Below are positions 1-5,156 of a DNA stretch of 5,156 bases, one piece after another. Below the pieces are notes generated by a model that was not told the DNA's origin, searched no databases, and saw only the letters and a list, made by a program, of their open reading frames with translations. Every line of letters begins with the position of its first letter. Position 1 is the first letter of the stretch. The DNA is taken from the NCBI GenBank assembly GCA_030590185.1, contig JAUUZB010000411.1, forward strand, positions 1 to 5,156, in the 5' to 3' direction. A program made the translations under genes and the position numbers. This stretch comes from Deltaproteobacteria bacterium (GTDB taxonomy: Bacteria > Myxococcota > XYA12-FULL-58-9 > JAUUZB01).

Positions 1-1
1 G

Positions 2-64
2 CCGCCGCCCACAGCCCCGGGGTCACCAGCCGCCGCAAGCCCCTCGCCGGCCCCGGTCCTCTAA
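2..64 (+). CDS. Possible C-terminal tail of an upstream gene (partial, Pro/Ala-rich)
   Basis: Frame 2 is open from the left edge and reads twenty residues, nearly all Pro, Ala, Ser or Gly, ending ...SPSPAPVL before a TAA at 62-64. Most codons end in G or C, as in the real genes here, and low-complexity Pro/Ala tails are common at protein C-termini in GC-rich bacteria. The stop lies 44 bases before the cytochrome start at 109, a distance that would fit an operon. The evidence is thin: the other two forward frames are also open to the edge, and twenty biased codons could arise by chance. No function can be given. Confidence 0.3.
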   Translation, partial: PPPTAPGSPAAASPSPAPVL

Positions 65-98
65 TGATACGGTCAGACGAATTGCGGCAACCCCGCAT

Positions 99-104
99 AG
101 GAGG
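99..104 (+). promoter_or_regulatory. Shine-Dalgarno sequence of the cytochrome gene
   Basis: AGGAGG lies four bases before the ATG at 109. It is the strongest ribosome binding site in the window and decides the start: the in-frame ATG at 64 has no such site and would put fifteen extra polar residues ahead of an otherwise normal signal peptide. Confidence 0.8.
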
Positions 105-108
105 ATCC

Positions 109-1299
109 ATGCGCGGAACATTGCGGTGGCTGGCCATCATCCCCCTCGTCGTCACGCCGATACTCCCTGACGCCGATGCCGCCGAGCCAACCCTGGGCCA
201 CGTGTCATCGGAGACCTGCGCCGAGTGTCACGAGACGATTTACCAACAGTGGCGACGCTCGATGCACAGCCAGAGCACGGCCGTCTCTGATCCAATCTTC
301 CGCTCCTTCTACACGAGCGTCGTCGGCGACCCTCTCGCCGAGGGCGTCCGCACCAAGGCCGGCAAGTACCCGGTCTGCCTCAAGTGCCACGCGCCCAACG
401 CGGCCCGGGAACAGAAAACCGACATGGACGCCCGGCCGAGCTTCGCCGAGGGAGTGAGCTGCGTCACCTGCCACAGCTTCACCACCTACCGCGGCACCCG
501 CGCCGGCGGCGGCGTGCTGCTTTTGGGCACCGACGCCTATGCGCTCTCCGAGACGACCTTGCACAGCGCCTCGGGCGCGATCATGGCCGGGCCCCGCGAC
601 GACTCCCATCCTCATCCGGTGACCGGGAACTCGATGTTGCTCAAGACCAACGCCGCCTGCATGGGCTGCCATGACAAACGCTCCAACTCCAAGGGGGTGG
701 CGCTGTGTCAAACCGGGGACGAGATCGCAGCGGCCGAGGCGGACGTCGTTTGTCAGGCATGCCATCTGCCTACCGTCAACGGCGTCGCCGATCATTCGAT
801 GATGGGCGGTCACGACCCGAACGTCGTGCGCCGGGGGCTGGCCATGGAGGTGAGCGCGCGTCGTGAAAAAGATCGAGTCACCGCCGAGGTGACCCTGCTC
901 AATCTGTTGCCCCACAAGTTACCCACCGGCGCGCCGTTCCGGCACGTGTTCGTGCGGGTGGTCGGGCTCGATGCCAACGGCAAGGTCCGCTGGCAAAACT
1001 TCGCCCGCCATCCCTTCGGCGAGAATGCCCCGGAGGCGTTGCTCGCCTACCATCTCGGCGATGCCGCAGGAGAGTTTGCACCTCCCCCCAAGGCCACCCA
1101 GGTGCTCGGTGATACCCGCCTCGCCCCACACGAGCGGCGGGTCTTGCGCTACGTGCTGCCGGCGGCCGGCGTCGTCCGGGTGCGAGCCGAGGCGTTTTAT
1201 CAGCTCCTCCTGCCGCCCTTCGTCAAAAAGATGGGGGCCAAGCTCCCACCGGAGCTCGCCGCGCCGAAATTGATCGCGAGCGCGGAGGCGCGGCCCTAG
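109..1299 (+). CDS. Periplasmic pentahaem cytochrome c (cytochrome c554-like multihaem family)
   Basis: The product is a 396-residue exported electron-transfer protein with five CXXCH haem c attachment motifs, at residues 37-41, 90-94, 118-122, 184-188 and 215-219 (CAECH, CLKCH, CVTCH, CMGCH, CQACH). Residues 1-24 form a Sec signal peptide: a basic start (MRGTLR), a hydrophobic core and a likely cut after ADA. Haem is therefore attached in the periplasm. The N-terminal pattern SxxxCAECHxxIYxxWxxSMHS is typical of cytochrome c554-type multihaem proteins. The haem-free C-terminal third (about residues 255-380) looks like a beta-rich domain; it contains NLLPHKLPTG at 265-274, a motif type seen in other multihaem cytochromes, whose His269 might be a distal haem ligand (inference). 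An extra cysteine, outside any CXXCH, lies at residue 200. Redox partner and substrate cannot be read from the sequence. Start chosen from the AGGAGG at 99-104 and the signal peptide; an ATG at 64 is the alternative. No T-rich terminator follows. Confidence 0.9.
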   Translation: MRGTLRWLAIIPLVVTPILPDADAAEPTLGHVSSETCAECHETIYQQWRRSMHSQSTAVSDPIFRSFYTSVVGDPLAEGVRTKAGKYPVCLKCHAPNAAREQKTDMDARPSFAEGVSCVTCHSFTTYRGTRAGGGVLLLGTDAYALSETTLHSASGAIMAGPRDDSHPHPVTGNSMLLKTNAACMGCHDKRSNSKGVALCQTGDEIAAAEADVVCQACHLPTVNGVADHSMMGGHDPNVVRRGLAMEVSARREKDRVTAEVTLLNLLPHKLPTGAPFRHVFVRVVGLDANGKVRWQNFARHPFGENAPEALLAYHLGDAAGEFAPPPKATQVLGDTRLAPHERRVLRYVLPAAGVVRVRAEAFYQLLLPPFVKKMGAKLPPELAAPKLIASAEARP

Positions 1300-1339
1300 G
1301 GAAGCGGTCGGCTCGCCACTGCGCCAACCCCTTGCGGTA

Positions 1340-1401
1340 CCCCAAGCCATGCTTAGGATAGTCCTACCCTGGCGCGAAGCGTTCGTTGTCGGGGCTTGGG
1401 G
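1340..1401 (+). other. Nested inverted repeats: candidate three-way-junction RNA or operator region
   Basis: A perfect 9-bp inverted repeat (CCCCAAGCC at 1340-1348, GGCTTGGGG at 1393-1401) encloses two smaller hairpins: TAGGA-TAG-TCCTA at 1354-1366 and CGAA-GCG-TTCG at 1375-1385. As RNA this would fold into a closing stem with two side arms, about 96 bases before the cyclase start. No T-run follows, so it is not a standard terminator. I see no match to a known riboswitch, including the c-di-GMP (GEMM) type. The TAGGA dyad alone could instead be a protein-binding site. The rest of the gap 1300-1497 has no coding potential that I trust. Confidence 0.4.
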
Positions 1402-1431
1402 CAGAATCGGCTAGACGGGTTTGGCAAGGCA

Positions 1432-1448
1432 TCGCATAGATCTCGCAT
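1432..1448 (+). promoter_or_regulatory. Phased direct repeat TCGCAT x2 upstream of the cyclase
   Basis: TCGCAT occurs at 1432-1437 and again at 1443-1448, 11 bases apart start to start, which is about one turn of DNA. The palindrome AGATCT (1438-1443) lies between them, sharing one base. The pair sits 50-66 bases before the ATG at 1498 and could be a regulator site. It is short enough to be chance. Confidence 0.2.
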
Positions 1449-1497
1449 CAACATCTGAACCGCTGAGCGCCGCTCCCCTATCGCCCTGAGCGTGACC

Positions 1498-3435
1498 ATG
1501 TTTTGGTTTCGCCGATTCAGTGCCATGCGGCTATGGCTGCGCGTTGCCCTGGTGACCTCCTTACCGATGGTGGGTCTCTTGGCCCTCACCGGCTCCGCGA
1601 CCCTCGAGCAGTGGCACCTCTTCGATGAGATGGAGAGCTTGCGGCAGCTCTCGCGGCTCTCCGGACGCGCCGGTGGGTTGGTGCACGAGCTGCAAAAAGA
1701 GCGCGGCTTCTCCTCGGGCTTTGCCAGCTCGAGCGGTGATGCGTTCGGCGGTGCGTTGGCTGCGCAACGCCAGGAGACCGATGACGCGCTGCTGCGCTTC
1801 CAGGCGGAGGCCACCCGCGCCGCTACGGTTCGCCACGCGGGCCGCTTCGCTCCGCCGCTAGCGGAGATCTCGACACGCCTAGCCGAGCTCGAGCGCATCC
1901 GGGCGCAGGTCGATGCTGGTCGCACCGGCTTCGAGGAGCTGCTCGGTCATTACACCTCGACCATCGAGCAGGTGATCGCCTTGGTCGGTGTGCTCGACAC
2001 ACCGGCGAGCGGGACGGAGGTCCAGCGCTCGATCTTCGCCTACGAGAGCCTGCTCTGGGCGAAAGAGCACGCCGGTCAAGAGCGGGCGATCGGCACCGTC
2101 GGCTTCGTCCGGGATCACTTCACGGGAGACCTGGCCAAGCGTTTCTTGGCCCTCGACGTCGCCCAGGAGGGGTTTCTGGAGCGGTTCCGCCACGCCGCCA
2201 CCCGCGAGCAGCTCACCTTTTGTGTCAACCTGATGCGCGGGCCAGTTCTACTGGAGGTCGAGCGCCTACGCACCGCCGCCATCGACAGCGCGGTGAGCGG
2301 GGAGTCCCCGGGGGTCGACGCCACCCACTGGTGGAAGGTCTCCAGCGCGCGCATCGGGTTGTTGGCGCGGGTCGAGGATCGCCTCCACACCGACCTCGCG
2401 ATGCTCGCCGCAAGACGTGCCGACCAGGCGCGCTGGTTGTTGTTGCTCCACGCGGTCGGTCTGCTCGCCGCCCTGGTCGCGACTCTGGTGGTCGCCTGGG
2501 CGATCCTCCGTGACCTCGAGGCCCGTCGACACAGCGCTGAGATCATGCAGGCCCACGAGCACCTGCTCGACAACTTTGTCAGGGCGGCGACCGACGGCTT
2601 CGCCCTGTTCGACGCGAACCTCAACCTGGTGGAGATCAACCAGGCCTCCATCAAGCTGATCCCGGCCGGCCGCACCCGGGAGGATTTCATCGGCAAGAAC
2701 ATCCTGGAGCTCAACCCCTCGGCCCGCGGCACCGATCGCCACCGGGCGTACCTGCGGGTCCTCGAGACCGGCGAGCCCTACGTGATGGATGATGTCTCGC
2801 TGCCGCCAAACCTCGGCGGCACCCGCTTGTCCGTTAAGGTCTTCAAGGTCGGCAGCGGGCTCGGCATGATCCACACCGACGTCACCGTGCAGAAGGAAAA
2901 GGAGGAACACCTACGGATCCTCGCCACCACGGATCCGCTCACCGGGGCGGTCAACCGGCGGCGCTTCTTCGAAATCGGCACCGAGGAGCTGCAGCGGGCC
3001 CTGCGTCACGGCCGGGAGCTCTCCCTGATCAGCCTCGACATCGACCACTTCAAGAATCTGAACGACAGTTATGGTCACCACGCGGGGGACCAGGCGCTCA
3101 AGCTGCTCACCGAAACCAGCCGGGGCCTGGTGCGCGCCTACGACACCTTCGGCCGCCTAGGCGGTGAGGAGTTCTCGATCCTGCTCCCCGAGACCCCCCA
3201 GGCGGTGGCGGTGACCACCGCCGAACGCCTGCGTACGGCCTTCTCCGACATGCGCATACCTACACCTACCGGGATGACGCAGCTCACCGTGAGCTTCGGC
3301 GTGGCGGCGCTCGAGCCCGGTGACGCGGTGCTCGACGATCTGCTCCAACGTGCCGACCGCGCTCTGTACCGGGCCAAGGATGATGGTCGCGACCGGGTGC
3401 GATCGAGCCTCCAAGCACCTGGATTCACTCAATAA
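1498..3435 (+). CDS. Membrane diguanylate cyclase with NIT sensor, PAS and GGDEF domains
   Basis: A 645-residue signalling enzyme predicted to make c-di-GMP from two GTP at the inner membrane. Order: a transmembrane helix at about 11-31; a periplasmic NIT (nitrate/nitrite-sensing type) domain at about 50-300 with the hallmark LVHELQKERG at 61-70; a second helix at about 313-337; a PAS domain at about 356-464 (DGFALFDANLNLVEIN); a short helical linker; and a GGDEF domain at about 477-634. The catalytic loop is RLGGEEF (553-559), the form found in active cyclases. Asp514 in LDIDHFKNLND is the expected metal ligand. An RxxD product-inhibition site (Arg546-Asp549) stands five residues before GGEEF, so feedback inhibition is likely. 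DPLTG (479-483) and ADRALYRAKDDGRDRV (619-634) complete the domain. Start: the ATG at 1498 has a weak GAG at 1488-1490 seven bases before it; a GTG at 1492 is too close to that site, and the ATG at 1525 has none. The NIT ligand is inferred from the family name only. Confidence 0.93.
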   Translation: MFWFRRFSAMRLWLRVALVTSLPMVGLLALTGSATLEQWHLFDEMESLRQLSRLSGRAGGLVHELQKERGFSSGFASSSGDAFGGALAAQRQETDDALLRFQAEATRAATVRHAGRFAPPLAEISTRLAELERIRAQVDAGRTGFEELLGHYTSTIEQVIALVGVLDTPASGTEVQRSIFAYESLLWAKEHAGQERAIGTVGFVRDHFTGDLAKRFLALDVAQEGFLERFRHAATREQLTFCVNLMRGPVLLEVERLRTAAIDSAVSGESPGVDATHWWKVSSARIGLLARVEDRLHTDLAMLAARRADQARWLLLLHAVGLLAALVATLVVAWAILRDLEARRHSAEIMQAHEHLLDNFVRAATDGFALFDANLNLVEINQASIKLIPAGRTREDFIGKNILELNPSARGTDRHRAYLRVLETGEPYVMDDVSLPPNLGGTRLSVKVFKVGSGLGMIHTDVTVQKEKEEHLRILATTDPLTGAVNRRRFFEIGTEELQRALRHGRELSLISLDIDHFKNLNDSYGHHAGDQALKLLTETSRGLVRAYDTFGRLGGEEFSILLPETPQAVAVTTAERLRTAFSDMRIPTPTGMTQLTVSFGVAALEPGDAVLDDLLQRADRALYRAKDDGRDRVRSSLQAPGFTQ

Positions 3436-3450
3436 AAAACCTGGCCCACG

Positions 3451-3469
3451 GGGCGATTTTTCGCCTTTT
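3451..3469 (+). terminator. Probable intrinsic terminator of the cyclase gene
   Basis: GGCGA at 3452-3456 pairs with TCGCC at 3461-3465 around a TTTT loop, with a possible G-U pair added by 3451 and 3466, and TTTT follows at 3466-3469. It starts 16 bases after the cyclase stop. The stem is short, so termination may be partial. Six A's at 3434-3439 lie on the other side, giving a T-run on the opposite strand as well. Confidence 0.5.
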
Positions 3470-3504
3470 GCCGCAACTCCGGATGCCTGGGAACGATAAC
3501 CATA

Positions 3505-3524
3505 GTGTCAGCCACCACGAGGAC
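3505..3524 (-). repeat. Inverted partial copy of the intergenic repeat, over the small gene's ribosome binding site
   Basis: Read on the minus strand, this 20-base stretch matches the core of the downstream repeat (3864-3880) exactly except for three extra bases: 11 bp match at 3505-3515, CAC at 3516-3518 is extra, and 6 bp match at 3519-3524. It contains the Shine-Dalgarno sequence of the gene at 3528. A local hairpin, GTGTC (3505-3509) with GACAC (3522-3526), is also possible. Confidence 0.6.
3519..3523 (+). promoter_or_regulatory. Shine-Dalgarno sequence of the 104-residue gene
   Basis: GAGGA lies four bases before the ATG at 3528 and supports that start over the in-frame TTG at 3468, which overlaps the T-run of the preceding terminator. 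The site lies inside the inverted repeat copy at 3505-3524. Confidence 0.65.
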
Positions 3525-3527
3525 ACC

Positions 3528-3842
3528 ATGAGCCAGGATAACTTCCACCGCATCGCCCGCTCCGAGAATTTCCTCAAGGCCGCTGAGCAGAATCATAGCT
3601 TCGCCCTCGCCCCGAGCGAGCTAGCGGCCATCCGCGAGCATCGCCAGACCCGCAAGATCCGCAAGCTGCCGACCGCCAAGAAGGTCATCGGCATGAGCGA
3701 CGACAAAACCGATGCAGGCTTCAGCTACCGGGCCGGCGAGAGCTTCTTCGACAAGCTGGTCGCGGGTGTCGAGGTCGTCTGCGGTCGGGGCGCCCGTTTC
3801 GACCCAGAAACCACCCAGACCATGGTAGCCGCCATCGCCTGA
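3528..3842 (+). CDS. Small hypothetical protein, 104 residues
   Basis: I do not recognise this protein. It starts MSQDNFHRIARSENF, has no signal peptide or membrane segment, and so is probably cytoplasmic. A strongly basic stretch (REHRQTRKIRKLPTAKK, 36-52) lies in the middle, which could bind nucleic acid or an acidic partner, though this is only a possibility. A probable helical N-terminal part (8-40) is followed by an acidic turn (SDDKTD, 57-62) and a more hydrophobic C-terminal half (FFDKLVAGVEVV, 73-84). There is a single cysteine at 85. G/C-rich third codon positions and a good ribosome site argue that it is a real gene. It lies 92 bases after the cyclase stop, beyond a probable terminator, so it is likely its own transcript, though I see no convincing promoter. 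It converges on the symporter. Repeat copies flank it on both sides, and the downstream ones are complementary to its translation start region. Confidence 0.65.
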   Translation: MSQDNFHRIARSENFLKAAEQNHSFALAPSELAAIREHRQTRKIRKLPTAKKVIGMSDDKTDAGFSYRAGESFFDKLVAGVEVVCGRGARFDPETTQTMVAAIA

Positions 3843-3859
3843 ACCCAATTGGCCTGACG

Positions 3860-3903
3860 CTCGGTCCTCGTGGCTGACACCCGATACTGAGCAAGAGTGT
3901 TGA
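3860..3903 (+). repeat. Imperfect palindromic 44-nt repeat, copy 1
   Basis: This matches copy 2 (3919-3962) at 40 of 44 positions, with mismatches at repeat positions 4, 6, 26 and 36. It folds as a bulged hairpin: GCTCGGT (3859-3865) pairs with ACTGAGC (3886-3892) including one G-U, then TCG and GG pair with CC and CGA around a CTGACA loop (3874-3879). No T-run follows. Its position 17 bases after the small gene's stop, between convergent genes, resembles REP-type elements. Confidence 0.8.
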
Positions 3904-3918
3904 GGGGGGGAGAACGGA

Positions 3919-3962
3919 CTCAGACCTCGTGGCTGACACCCGAGACTGAGCAATAGTGTTGA
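3919..3962 (+). repeat. Imperfect palindromic 44-nt repeat, copy 2
   Basis: Direct copy of the element at 3860-3903, 59 bases further on, with 15 unrelated bases (including a run of G) between them. Its hairpin is better paired than that of copy 1: CTCAG (3919-3923) with CTGAG (3946-3950), CTCG (3926-3929) with CGAG (3941-3944), and GG with CC around the CTGACA loop (3933-3938), with a single bulged T at 3930. The arms stay paired although the two copies differ in them. Confidence 0.8.
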
Positions 3963-3967
3963 CCGGA

Positions 3968-3997
3968 GGTTCGGCCCTCGAACCGCGAATACCGCGG
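3968..3997. other. Two overlapping hairpins in the convergent gap
   Basis: GGTTCG (3968-3973) pairs with CGAACC (3979-3984) around a 5-base loop, and CCGCG (3983-3987) pairs with CGCGG (3993-3997) around another. They share two bases, so both cannot form fully at once. They lie 15 bases past the symporter stop on its strand and might help end or protect that transcript. Neither is followed by a T-run. Confidence 0.4.
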
Positions 3998-4012
3998 AAC
4001 ATCGGTCTAGAC

Positions 4013-5156
4013 TCAACCGTTGGCGCCCGTTGATTCCTCCGCCGCGAGCTTTTCGTAGTACGCGTCCTCCTCGTGGCAGGTCTTCTCGTCCTTGAGGTTG
4101 CGGTACCAGAAGAAGTAGAGGCCCACGGCGCTGACCCCGGCTATCACGGTGAAGAAGGCGAACTTGGTCCACTCGTGGAAGATCAGGCTCATGCCGCCGA
4201 GCAGCAGGGACATCTGAAACGGGATGGCGAAGCACAGGGAGATGATGTCGTTGAGGTTCTCGGTGATCCGTTGCAGGATCCCCTTCTCTTCGATCAGCCC
4301 CTGCTCGACCGCCTTCTTGGCGTACTTTCCCCAGCCCCCCCAGGGATTGATCTGCACGCAGAAGCGCACCAGGGTTTGATCCGGGGTCGGCGCGGTCACC
4401 AGGGTGGCGATGATCGAGCCGAGGGTGGCGCTGCCGATCACGCTCGGGAAGGCGTAGTAGAGCGGCCAGCCGAGGACCGTATTGAACAGCAACGCCGAGA
4501 CGATGCCGGCGGCTGTGCCGAAGGCGAAGCCGTAGCCGTTGAAGCGCGGCCAATACCAGCGCAGGACCAGCGGCACGAACAGACCAGCGCCGATCCCCAT
4601 GGTGATCAGACCCCAGATCTCGTTGATGCTCGGCACGATGGCGGCGAGCAGGATGCCGGCGACGCATAGACCGACTGTGGCGATTCGGGACATGCGCATG
4701 AGTTGTTTGTCGGTGGCCTGCGGTCGCACGTAGGACTGATAGATGTCCTTGACTACGTAAGAAGCCCCGGCGTTGAGCGTCGAGTCGAAGGTGGACATGG
4801 CCGCCGCGATCAGGCCGGCGATCACCAAGCCGCGTACCCCGGCGGGCAGCAGTTGCCCGAGCACCACCGGCAGCACCAGCTCGGCGTCGCCGCGAATCAT
4901 CTCGGCCCCGGCGCCACCCTGGGCGACGATGTGGTAGCCCATCACCACCAGGCCGGCGACCATGGTCCAACGGAACCCCGACAACAGGATGCTCTCCAGG
5001 GTGAGCAGGCCGGCCTCGCGCTCCGATCTGGCAGCGAAGAAGCGTTGGTCGGTGTAGCCGCCCACGCCGCCGAGGCCCTCAAGGGTGCTGCGCAGGAACC
5101 ACATCACCACGCAGATGCCGAACATCGATAGGATGGGTTGCCAGGCCCCTGGATCC
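4013..5156 (-). CDS. Solute:sodium symporter (SSS family), C-terminal portion; 5' end off the window
   Basis: The reading frame stays open to the right edge, giving 380 residues, the first ten (DPGAWQPILS) lying before the internal ATG at 5125. SSS proteins (TC 2.A.21) usually have about 480-600 residues, so roughly the first 100-200 and the true start are missing. Family evidence, counting from that ATG: GLIAAAMSTFDSTLNA at 104-119, followed by YVVKDIY (123-129), is the classic SSS signature. Ser111-Thr112 match the pair that helps hold sodium in this helix in PutP-type transporters (by analogy). Several further hydrophobic helices follow (about 147-165, 170-190, 198-217, 225-243, 295-314, 320-340). 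A polar loop with NPWGGWGKYAKKA (260-272) precedes the last two, and the tail is charged and cytoplasmic-like. It would import a solute with Na+ across the inner membrane; the substrate (amino acid, carboxylate or sugar) cannot be told. It converges on the small gene at 3528-3842. Confidence 0.9.
   Translation of the reverse strand, partial: DPGAWQPILSMFGICVVMWFLRSTLEGLGGVGGYTDQRFFAARSEREAGLLTLESILLSGFRWTMVAGLVVMGYHIVAQGGAGAEMIRGDAELVLPVVLGQLLPAGVRGLVIAGLIAAAMSTFDSTLNAGASYVVKDIYQSYVRPQATDKQLMRMSRIATVGLCVAGILLAAIVPSINEIWGLITMGIGAGLFVPLVLRWYWPRFNGYGFAFGTAAGIVSALLFNTVLGWPLYYAFPSVIGSATLGSIIATLVTAPTPDQTLVRFCVQINPWGGWGKYAKKAVEQGLIEEKGILQRITENLNDIISLCFAIPFQMSLLLGGMSLIFHEWTKFAFFTVIAGVSAVGLYFFWYRNLKDEKTCHEEDAYYEKLAAEESTGANG

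Noticed and set aside
64..108. Upstream ATG at 64 as the cytochrome start, overlapping the TAA at 62-64
   Set aside because: The TAATG overlap could suggest translational coupling, but there is no ribosome site, and the extra fifteen residues would precede a complete signal peptide that already has AGGAGG in front of its own ATG.
205..915. Minus-strand open frame of 236 codons opposite the cytochrome
   Set aside because: The forward frame has five haem motifs and a signal peptide. The reverse product is low-complexity with no recognisable motif.
1421..1437. Sigma54-like promoter (TTGGCA...GC) before the cyclase
   Set aside because: The GG-to-GC spacing is nine bases instead of the strict ten, and the -12 element does not fit.
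3468..3527. TTG at 3468 as the start of the small gene
   Set aside because: It overlaps the terminator T-run, lacks a ribosome site, and the ATG at 3528 has GAGGA at the right place.
3505..3880. Small gene plus flanking inverted repeats as a transposon or MITE
   Set aside because: No target-site duplication is visible at the outer edges (CCATA versus CCGAT), the repeats are unequal in length, and the protein does not look like a transposase.
3860..3962. Two-repeat CRISPR-like array
   Set aside because: There are only two copies, the spacer is 15 bases, and no cas genes are present; palindromic REP-like repeats explain it better.
4073..4669. Plus-strand open frame of 198 codons opposite the symporter
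   Set aside because: Its composition (His, Asp, Glu, Arg, Gly) mirrors membrane-protein codons read backwards; the minus strand carries a clear SSS signature.
3621..4970. Long minus-strand open frame of 449 codons spanning the small gene, the convergent gap and part of the symporter
   Set aside because: It runs out of frame through the symporter and the repeats. The translation is rich in Arg, Gly, His and Pro with no domain, as expected for a shadow frame in GC-rich DNA.
5151..5156. Window ending exactly on GGATCC, suggesting a cloning junction
   Set aside because: The same hexamer also occurs at 103, 2915, 2931 and 4276, so an end on this site could be chance. The symporter frame runs cleanly to the edge with no sign of a chimera.

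Overview
The window is a GC-rich bacterial chromosomal segment. Its codons strongly favour G or C in the third position, and the gene content is that of a respiring Gram-negative bacterium: a periplasmic multihaem cytochrome c with a Sec signal peptide, a membrane-bound c-di-GMP synthase and a sodium/solute symporter. A high-GC gamma- or betaproteobacterium (for example a purple sulfur bacterium or a relative) fits, but this is inference from style and content. No rRNA or other taxonomic marker is present.

Layout, left to right. (1) The first ~64 bases may be the Pro/Ala-rich C-terminal end of an upstream gene. (2) A pentahaem c-type cytochrome follows on + (109-1299), with a near-perfect ribosome binding site and a signal peptide. 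(3) A 198-base gap (1300-1497) contains a nested inverted-repeat structure (1340-1401) and a helically phased TCGCAT pair, but no clear sigma70 promoter. (4) A 645-residue transmembrane diguanylate cyclase with NIT-PAS-GGDEF architecture lies on + (1498-3435) and is followed by a small hairpin plus T-run. (5) A 104-residue protein I do not recognise is encoded on + (3528-3842). (6) A 170-base convergent intergenic region holds two copies of a 44-nt imperfect palindromic repeat and two further hairpins. (7) A solute:sodium symporter lies on - (4013-5156); its start is beyond the right edge.

Working together: the cytochrome and the cyclase are co-oriented but separated by ~200 bases, so they could be an operon or two units. 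The NIT domain family is named for nitrate/nitrite sensing, and the cytochrome resembles the c554-type multihaem group. A link between a periplasmic electron-transfer step and c-di-GMP signalling is therefore a reasonable hypothesis, but it is not shown by the sequence. The symporter is convergent and probably independent.

The least explained part is the small gene with its surroundings. The core of the downstream repeat reappears inverted just upstream of this gene and covers its Shine-Dalgarno sequence. The 3' repeats are therefore complementary to the gene's own translation start region. This could be a REP-like dispersed element landing on both sides of the gene, or a real RNA-level control element.
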